The position numbers and the translations under genes are program-made. Of a DNA stretch of 64,000 nt, positions 58,784 through 64,000 are shown piece by piece; within the stretch, counting starts at the first letter, position 1; each line of letters starts with the position of its first letter. The notes under the pieces were generated by a model. The model had not been told where the DNA came from. It did not search any database and saw only the letters and a program-made list of their open reading frames with translations. The DNA is from an uncultured Prevotellaceae bacterium (GTDB lineage: Bacteria > Bacteroidota > Bacteroidia > Bacteroidales > Bacteroidaceae): assembly GCA_900319225.1 (NCBI GenBank), contig ONNV01000002.1, positions 124,001 to 188,000 on the forward strand, in the 5' to 3' direction.

Positions 58784-59740
58784 TTATTTTATCTCCTTTT
58801 CAATCTTGTAGTCGTTGCGGTTCTGCGAGCTGCGGCTCACCAGTTCTGCAAGGAATCCTACCAGGAACATGAGGGTACCCACGATAATACCGGTAAGAGC
58901 TATGTAGAAGTAGGGGTTGTCTGTGATAAGACGTGCAGGAACTCCGTGTGACAGGCACACAAGCTTGTTTACTCCAATCACTACGATGGCAATGAAGCAG
59001 AGCACGAACATGCCTGATCCGCACAGACCGAAGAAATGCATGGGCTGCTTGCCGAACCGGTTCAGGAACCAGAGTGTCATCAGGTCCAGATAACCGTTCA
59101 CAAATCGGTCCAGACCGAACTTGGTCTTGCCGTACTTGCGGGCCTGGTGGTGAACTACCTTCTCACCTATCTTGCCGAATCCGGCGTTCTTGGCCAGGAA
59201 CGGGATGTAACGGTGCATCTCACCGTAAACCTCAATATTCTTGACCACCTCCTTGCGGTATGCCTTAAGGCCGCAGTTCATGTCATGCAGCTTAAGACCG
59301 GTCACCCTGCGTGCGGTCCAGTTGTATATCTTGGAGGGTATGTTTTTGCTGAACTTGCCGTCATAGCGTTTCTTCTTCCAGCCCGATACCAGGTCATAGC
59401 CATCCTCGCGGATCATACGTACCATCTCGGGAACCTCCTCGGGGCTGTCCTGCAGGTCGGCATCCATGGTAACCACGATATCACCCTGAGCCATCTCAAA
59501 TCCGCAGAACAGGGCGGGGGACTTGCCGTAGTTGCGGCGGAACTTGATACCCTTTACAATGTCGGGGTTATCGGCCTTAAGACCTTCAATAATGCTCCAG
59601 GACTCATCTGTGCTGCCGTCATCTACAAATATAACCTCGTAGCTGAACTTGTTCTGATCCATTACGCGGCCAATCCACTGGAAGAGTTCCGGAATTGACT
59701 CTGCCTCGTTAAGAAGGGGTACTATGATTGAAATATCCAT
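58784..59740 (-). CDS. GT2 glycosyltransferase with C-terminal membrane helices (polyprenol-phosphate type)
   Basis: 318 residues from the ATG at 59740 (MDISIIVPLLNEAESIPEL). The longer frame overlaps the DUF4199 gene. Motifs: FVDDGSTDESW, VTMDADLQDSPEEVPEM (DxD), SGWKKKRYDGKFSKNIPSKIYNW and LHDMNCGLKAYR. Two helices at ~232-255 and ~275-300 follow, as in ArnC/GtrB-like enzymes that load a sugar onto undecaprenyl phosphate. Two bases separate it from DUF4199 and three from mntP. Confidence 0.88.
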   Translation of the reverse strand: MDISIIVPLLNEAESIPELFQWIGRVMDQNKFSYEVIFVDDGSTDESWSIIEGLKADNPDIVKGIKFRRNYGKSPALFCGFEMAQGDIVVTMDADLQDSPEEVPEMVRMIREDGYDLVSGWKKKRYDGKFSKNIPSKIYNWTARRVTGLKLHDMNCGLKAYRKEVVKNIEVYGEMHRYIPFLAKNAGFGKIGEKVVHHQARKYGKTKFGLDRFVNGYLDLMTLWFLNRFGKQPMHFFGLCGSGMFVLCFIAIVVIGVNKLVCLSHGVPARLITDNPYFYIALTGIIVGTLMFLVGFLAELVSRSSQNRNDYKIEKEIK

Positions 59741-59742
59741 AA

Positions 59743-60330
59743 TTACTTGATTCTGATCCTTTTTGCTGTTATCAAAGCTATGATTATTGAGAGTATGTTG
59801 CCCCACATGAGGGACTGTTGTATAAGCTGTTTTGTCAGTCCCGATGCCGGCAGTGAGCAGAACCAGGTTACGTTCTGGCGCATGAACTCGATGTAATTGT
59901 TCATATGCTCAATCTGTACGGGGTCCGTCATGGTGCTGATAGTCTCAGACGTTGCCTGGACAATGGCCTCCATGTGGGCCATGACGTTGGCGCTGAATGC
60001 TCCGTTGTCAATGAACCGCAGGTACAGATATGCCACCATACATGACAGCACCGTTGAGAACAGGAACATCAGGAAAGTGATGATCCATGATATGGGGAAC
60101 GGGAAGAACGGCATCTTGTTCTCGTCACGGAAATGGCTTACAAGCCTGTATGCGATGACGGGAATGCCCAGCATAAGCGGAATGGTGATGAACGTGATGC
60201 CTGAGTACTTTACTGACAGCGCAACTGACAGGTATACCAGTATGACGTATGCTCCAAGATGGGTGCCAAGTGACATGGCAGCCTGGATAAGGTGTATCTT
60301 TATTACTTTGGGGCCCTCTTGTTCTTCCAT
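59743..60330 (-). CDS. DUF4199 membrane protein
   Basis: 195 residues from the ATG at 60330 (MEEQEGPKVIKIHLIQAAM). Four hydrophobic helices at about 22-40, 45-62, 80-105 and 170-190 and the central FIDNGAFSANVMAHMEAIVQ segment fit DUF4199. The family often precedes a GT2 gene, as here (two-base gap), so a link to lipid-carrier sugar metabolism is plausible. The longer frame reaching 60636 would run antisense through the SRP RNA gene and is not real. A -7 box lies at 60349-60356. Confidence 0.82.
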   Translation of the reverse strand: MEEQEGPKVIKIHLIQAAMSLGTHLGAYVILVYLSVALSVKYSGITFITIPLMLGIPVIAYRLVSHFRDENKMPFFPFPISWIITFLMFLFSTVLSCMVAYLYLRFIDNGAFSANVMAHMEAIVQATSETISTMTDPVQIEHMNNYIEFMRQNVTWFCSLPASGLTKQLIQQSLMWGNILSIIIALITAKRIRIK

Positions 60331-60348
60331 TTCAGAATATATAACGTG

Positions 60349-60356
60349 CAAATTTA
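60349..60356 (-). promoter_or_regulatory. -7 box (TAAATTTG) for the DUF4199-GT2-mntP-apbE-acyltransferase operon
   Basis: Minus-strand consensus match 19 bases upstream of the ATG at 60330. Confidence 0.55.
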
Positions 60357-60399
60357 ATGAATTCTTTTCATTGCCGATTGTCCTTTCAAATAAAAGCAG

Positions 60400-60407
60400 T
60401 AATTTTG
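60400..60407 (+). promoter_or_regulatory. -7 box (TAATTTTG) for the SRP RNA gene
   Basis: Consensus match ending five bases before the first base of the RNA's closing stem (60413). Confidence 0.65.
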
Positions 60408-60412
60408 GACCC

Positions 60413-60509
60413 GGGTAAGTCCTACACGGCCAGCTCCCTTCTAACCCTCCAGGGCTTGACGGCAGCAAAGGTACGTCGGTTGTAGCGGCGCGATGTGGTA
60501 AGCTTACCC
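60413..60509 (+). ncRNA. ffs: Signal recognition particle RNA (small bacterial type)
   Basis: The domain IV core is readable at 60450-60467: CAGG, then stem GCT, tetraloop TGAC, stem GGC, then AGCA. That is the symmetric-loop and asymmetric-loop pattern recognised by Ffh. The ends close with GGGTAAG (60413-60419) and CTTACCC (60503-60509). A -7 box lies just upstream and a hairpin terminator just downstream. The ~97-base length is that of the small SRP RNA. It pairs with Ffh to guide nascent membrane proteins. Divergent from the DUF4199 operon. Confidence 0.9.
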
Positions 60510-60511
60510 AT

Positions 60512-60632
60512 CCCATACAAAATAGGTCGCCATACGGCGGCCTATTTTCGTATGGATGGGTAGACCCACCTTGTTTTAGTTTCCTAACGGAAACGCGCTC
60601 ATTCCATTCGTTTGGCGGCCCTCCGGGTCCGC
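60512..60632. repeat. Structured repeat copy R2: ffs terminator plus two hairpins
   Basis: Main stem CCATAC...AAAATAGG(T)CGCC / GGCG(G)CCTATTTT...GTATGG (60512-60556), then GTTTCC-TAAC-GGAAAC (60579-60594), then GGCGGCCCTCCGGGTCCGC up to 60632. Same order as copy R1 at 13151-13273. The first hairpin is the likely ffs terminator. Confidence 0.75.
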
Positions 60633-60662
60633 GCATATGCTAGCGTTTATACATATTCCAAC

Positions 60663-61634
60663 CTATTTCCTACGTAATAGGTTGCGCAGACGGGTGAGGA
60701 GTAGGGGCTTGACGGTCTTGACGTGACGGTTTATCTTGTCCTCGGCCATATCCTTGAACGGGATGAGAATGCCGGAGTCATAGATGTCGCCGAACTCGTC
60801 ATTGATTCCGGTGCCGAAATACTGCATATAAGGTGACAGGTTCATATATGAGTTCACCAGAGGCGGAATGCTCACTCCGTACTCCGATACATATGCCTTA
60901 AGGATACGGTAATCCTCCTTGAATGTCTTTCCCTTTAACAGACGTGCATATTTAAACGGCCATTTGATCCTGGCGGGTTTTACCAGCTTGACGCGGCGGA
61001 ACCGTGCAGCTCCGAACCATTTGTTCAGGAACACCTGTATCATCTCACGCGCGGGGGTGGGGTACTGGCGGTAGATAGTCATCTTGCCAAAGAAATATTT
61101 CATACGGTCATGGTACATTACCATAAGCGCTCCCAGACCGTCAAAAAGGTTGTCCAGTGCAAAGATGCTCTTGGCACCGCCCTTGGAACTCTGGTAGTCA
61201 ATTGTTACGAATGAACGGCCCAGCTCAATTGTGTGCTCCAGGTAGTTCCTGATGAAACTTTTTGAGAACCTGAACATGTGCGATGAAGTGAGAATGGGTT
61301 GTCCATGCTTGTCATAAACTATATCGTCGCACAACACATACCTGTATCCGCCTATGATACGTTCGGCTTCTGGATCCCACAGCACCAACTGCTTGTATCC
61401 GTATGCGGCATCGGTATCAAACTTGTCAATATCCAGTTCACGGCCGGTCCCACCGCCTCCGGCACGGAAAGCCTCCTCACGCAGGCGTCCAATCTCACGT
61501 ATCACATCGGGAGCATTGTTGTTGTCAACCACGTAAATCTCATTGCCTCCGTGGTTGGTGGTACGCAGGAACTTCTCTTTTGTCAGCTGTGACTTGAGTA
61601 TCTCCTTGTCAACGGGATCGATTATCTTTCTCAT
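60663..61634 (-). CDS. glsB: GlsB-like N-acyltransferase for glycine lipid synthesis
   Basis: 323 residues. The part ~35-190 matches the acyl-ACP/CoA N-acyltransferase fold of the OlsB/GlsB type (VIREIGRLREEAFRAGGGGTGRELDIDKFDTDAAYGYKQLVLWDPEAERIIGGYRYVL; IELGRSFVTIDYQ). In Bacteroides GlsB puts a hydroxy-fatty acid on glycine, and GlsA, encoded next to it, adds the second acyl chain. Here the PlsC-like gene overlaps its start by four bases. Assignment rests on fold plus this pairing. Confidence 0.82.
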   Translation of the reverse strand: MRKIIDPVDKEILKSQLTKEKFLRTTNHGGNEIYVVDNNNAPDVIREIGRLREEAFRAGGGGTGRELDIDKFDTDAAYGYKQLVLWDPEAERIIGGYRYVLCDDIVYDKHGQPILTSSHMFRFSKSFIRNYLEHTIELGRSFVTIDYQSSKGGAKSIFALDNLFDGLGALMVMYHDRMKYFFGKMTIYRQYPTPAREMIQVFLNKWFGAARFRRVKLVKPARIKWPFKYARLLKGKTFKEDYRILKAYVSEYGVSIPPLVNSYMNLSPYMQYFGTGINDEFGDIYDSGILIPFKDMAEDKINRHVKTVKPLLLTRLRNLLRRK

Positions 61635-62407
61635 AATGCGTATGCGGTTTTCTTTATCTGTTCTACTTGTTTGTTGATGTCATTGCTGCGGTCAAATGAA
61701 CTCCATGGGATGGGCTTGCCAATAACTATCCTGTAGGTCTTACCCTGTGACCGGTACAGCTCATCGGGCAGGAATATCATACCCAGCGGGAATTTGAGCT
61801 TAAGTATCTGCTGGATGCGTCCCATGCGGTAAAAACGGCGGGAGTTGGTACCGTAAAAGTGTATGGGAACGATGTCACGATGTGTTTCAATACTCTTTAT
61901 AAGGAATGTCTTGCTCCACTTGCGGTCCTCAATTACACCGTGGTTGCGGCGTGATACCTGGCCTGCCGGGAAATCCAGTATATGTGTGGGGCCGCTGTAT
62001 GCGCTGTCAATACCCTCCTTGAGCTTGCGGCTCTGCATTCCCAGTTTGTTTATGGGCACTATCATGGACTTTATTCCGTCTATGTTGGTCAGGAAATCAT
62101 TACCCAGCAGCATTACATCACCTTTCTGTCCTATTATTGACAGTAGCGCAACACCATCGGCACCGCCCAGAGGGTGGTTGGACACGAAAGTGTAAGGGCC
62201 GCCGTCGGGGATGGTGCCCTCAACCTGGAGGGTTACCCCAAGATACTCAATGCCTTTACTGCAGAACTCCACTCCGGAGTAATCCTTCTCAAAGAAAGTG
62301 TTCAGGAAATCTTCATGGAACAGCCGTCTCAGGTACCACAACAGCAGTCGGGGCACCTTGCCGCTACGGGAGCGTTTCTGCAACATCTCTTTTATATCCA
62401 GTTTCAT
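61631..62407 (-). CDS. glsA: GlsA-like O-acyltransferase (PlsC fold)
   Basis: 258 residues. Acyltransferase motifs: FVSNHPLGGADGVAL (H-x4-D, ~94-108), then MIVPINKLG, FPAGQVSRRNHG in the place of the usual FPEG box, and IVPIHFYGTNS. There is no long N-terminal membrane domain. It is distinct from the PlsC at 39255. It would acylate the hydroxyl of the N-acyl-glycine made by GlsB. First gene of the two-gene operon. Confidence 0.8.
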   Translation of the reverse strand: MKLDIKEMLQKRSRSGKVPRLLLWYLRRLFHEDFLNTFFEKDYSGVEFCSKGIEYLGVTLQVEGTIPDGGPYTFVSNHPLGGADGVALLSIIGQKGDVMLLGNDFLTNIDGIKSMIVPINKLGMQSRKLKEGIDSAYSGPTHILDFPAGQVSRRNHGVIEDRKWSKTFLIKSIETHRDIVPIHFYGTNSRRFYRMGRIQQILKLKFPLGMIFLPDELYRSQGKTYRIVIGKPIPWSSFDRSNDINKQVEQIKKTAYAL

Positions 62408-62623
62408 TCTTGTCCGGTGTTTGCCGTCGCTAAGTTAAGAAATGTACGGAGCAGTTCCAAGTTAGAATATTGTTAAGGTGAATTTATCTGTTGAAAGCCT
62501 AATGCTTGGAATATCTTTCTGTCAGGATGGGTAGAATATGGTCTTTTTAGAATTATTTTAGAATGGTGCTTTTTTACAAATTCATTTGGTACTTTTACAG
62601 CCCGATACTAACAACTACATGAT

Positions 62624-63919
62624 ATGGATAATTCTAGAAAAGCTTTGGTGAACGACGAGTGGATCGTGGTCGTTCTGGGTTTCATCGTGCTGGCTCTGTC
62701 AGTGCTGTTCCCTAGTGTAATGAACAGTTTCAAGATTCCGGGTATCCTGGCTGCGCAGTCGGCCAGTGCATTAGGATCGCTTCAGGGATGGCTGGGCGCA
62801 GTATACATCTTTGTATTTGTGCTGGCTCTGCTCTATCTTGCGCAGGCATTGACCGGCAAACCGTTCAAGGGCATATTCCTGTCGTTCCTGGTGATATGCC
62901 TGCTGACAGTGGTTTCACTGGCACTTGCCACAATACCGTTCTGCAAGAAATACGGTCTTGAGGCTGTGCTGTTTGCCGTAATCCTGGGCCTGATTATAAG
63001 CAACTGCTTCAAGGTGCCGGATTGGCTCAAGCCCGCCATCCAGAGTGAGTTCTATATAAAGATAGGTATAGTATGCCTGGGTGCCACTGTTCTCTATCAG
63101 GAGGTGCTCAAGAGTGGTGCATACGGTCTGGCTCAGGCTCTGATCGTGGTGCTGTGCGTATGGTACTTTGGATTCTGGGTTTCACGTAAGGTGTTCAAGG
63201 TGGATGATGAGATGGCTACCATGCTGGCCAGCTCAGTAAGTATCTGCGGTGTAAGTGCCGCAATCGCCACCTGCGGAACCATCAAGGGTGACCAGAAGAA
63301 ACTCTCATATGTAATATCACTGGTAATGGTGGTTGCAATTCCTATGCTTTACATCATGCCTCTGCTCTGCAACTGGCTGCTGCCGCTGTTATTCCCCGGC
63401 AATGAGCTGGCCCAGGCTCAGGTGGCAGGTGCCTGGATAGGCGGTACCATCGATACCACAGCCGCCGTGGCTGCATCGGGCGGAATCCTGGGCGATGAGG
63501 CCGGTAACACTGCCGTTATCGTAAAGGCCTCACAGAACGTGCTGATAGGTGTTGCCGCATTCCTGATTTCACTCTACTGGTCACTGCGCGGTACCAAGGG
63601 CGTTGAGAAGACATCGGGTAAGGTTATCTGGGAGCGTTTCCCCAAGTTCGTGGTAGGTATGGTTGTGGCATCAATCGTATTCAGCCTGTTCTTTGCAGGC
63701 AAGAGCGCCGACGGTGTTGCCTACAAGAGCCTGGCCAAGAACTTCCAGAACATATTCTTCTCAATAGCATTTGTCTGCATAGGTCTGGAGACCAATTTCA
63801 AGCAGATATTCGCCAAGGAGAACAACCAGTCACTCAAGGCATTCCTCACCGCTCAGGGATTCAATATCCTGTTCACACTGCTTGTGGCAGGCATCCTGTT
63901 CGGCGTAATCAAGAACTGA
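62624..63919 (+). CDS. YeiH-family (UPF0324) membrane protein, putative sulfate exporter
   Basis: 431 residues with about eleven hydrophobic helices. Family signs: GLEAVLFAVILGLIISN, FYIKIGIVCLGATVLYQEVL, SVSICGVSAAIATCGTIKG, GAWIGGTIDTTAAVAASGGILG and FVCIGLETNFKQI. YeiH proteins are predicted secondary transporters; the sulfate role is a family-level guess. A weak -7-like box TACTTTTA lies at about 62590-62597. It is followed by a strong terminator. Confidence 0.85.
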   Translation: MDNSRKALVNDEWIVVVLGFIVLALSVLFPSVMNSFKIPGILAAQSASALGSLQGWLGAVYIFVFVLALLYLAQALTGKPFKGIFLSFLVICLLTVVSLALATIPFCKKYGLEAVLFAVILGLIISNCFKVPDWLKPAIQSEFYIKIGIVCLGATVLYQEVLKSGAYGLAQALIVVLCVWYFGFWVSRKVFKVDDEMATMLASSVSICGVSAAIATCGTIKGDQKKLSYVISLVMVVAIPMLYIMPLLCNWLLPLLFPGNELAQAQVAGAWIGGTIDTTAAVAASGGILGDEAGNTAVIVKASQNVLIGVAAFLISLYWSLRGTKGVEKTSGKVIWERFPKFVVGMVVASIVFSLFFAGKSADGVAYKSLAKNFQNIFFSIAFVCIGLETNFKQIFAKENNQSLKAFLTAQGFNILFTLLVAGILFGVIKN

Positions 63920-63941
63920 TAAGATATTACATAATATGGGG

Positions 63942-63974
63942 CAAGGCATCCTTTTGGGGTGCCTTGTTTTTTTG
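63942..63974 (+). terminator. Terminator after the YeiH-family gene
   Basis: CAAGGCA-TCC / GG-GGTGCCTTG hairpin ending at 63966, followed by eight T residues. Confidence 0.8.
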
Positions 63975-64000
63975 TGCCCGTCAAGGAGTAAAATGATTCT

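Noticed and set aside
60331..60636. N-terminal extension of the DUF4199 frame (297 residues in total)
   Set aside because: It runs antisense through the SRP RNA gene, its terminator and the minus-strand promoter. The ATG at 60330 begins the recognisable domain.
1..64000. CRISPR array
   Set aside because: The short palindromes recur, but at irregular distances with genes between them and no regular spacers. No cas gene was seen.
1..64000. Diversity-generating retroelement reverse transcriptase or template repeat
   Set aside because: No protein with reverse-transcriptase motifs and no adenine-rich copy of the FISUMP variable segment was found on either strand, so only the candidate target is reported.
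1..64000. tRNA genes
   Set aside because: No complete cloverleaf with a GGTTCRANTCC-type T-arm was found outside genes. The fragment near 13145 lacks a proper T-loop.

Overview
The window looks like a chromosomal stretch of a member of the order Bacteroidales (Bacteroides/Prevotella-like). Four things point there. Upstream boxes of the Bacteroidetes type (TAnnTTTG) lie in front of about thirty genes. There are many FISUMP-domain proteins, lipoprotein lipoboxes and 6-bladed beta-propeller lipoproteins. The family set is typical of the order: DUF4419, DUF4369, DUF4199, DUF3987/VirE-N primase and GlsA/GlsB glycine-lipid acyltransferases. Finally, the small SRP RNA has a UGAC tetraloop. No rRNA, tRNA, CRISPR array or intact insertion sequence was seen.

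Region 1 (1 to about 13.1 kb) is an integrated accessory island. It runs from a type I restriction-modification methyltransferase cut by the left edge, through a WYL-type regulator, a zinc-ribbon/acidic protein pair and a secreted pair. The second member of that pair carries three FISUMP modules separated by Big2 domains. A VirE-N/PriCT/DUF3987 replication protein, an excisionase-like HTH protein, an unknown protein and a tyrosine recombinase follow. No relaxase or reverse transcriptase is visible.

Region 2 (about 13.4 to 33.7 kb) holds mostly envelope proteins: a TonB-C protein, a DUF4419 protein, three beta-propeller lipoproteins, two single-module FISUMP proteins, a TlpA-like lipoprotein, a HAD phosphatase, a MATE transporter fused to an ATPase-like domain, FluC, and a membrane-protein/mini-XRE operon. 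Short palindromic REP-like repeats sit at the gene ends. At 32.3 to 32.8 kb a cobalamin riboswitch is followed by a terminator with no gene between them.

Region 3 (33.7 to 48.7 kb) is more housekeeping in character: KDG kinase and KDPG aldolase, dnaX, a DivIC-like protein, a glycosyltransferase-pyrC-plsC operon, a DUF2975/XRE operon, mfd, and a hipBA toxin-antitoxin pair with two matching operators.

Region 4 (48.7 to 64 kb) contains four paralogous secreted proteins resembling DUF922 that lack its HExxH-type motif, with rubrerythrin among them. An acyl-CoA ligase follows, then a tight five-gene operon (DUF4199, GT2, mntP, apbE, acyltransferase 3), the SRP RNA gene, the glsA-glsB operon and a YeiH-type transporter.

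The most interesting signals are: FISUMP C-terminal segments that look like diversity-generating-retroelement variable regions; a cobalamin riboswitch that seems to control a non-coding transcript; a structured repeat in two copies with compensating base changes; a 264-bp snap-back element and a 144-bp inverted-repeat element with pseudoknot topology; and REP-like repeats that supply stop codons.
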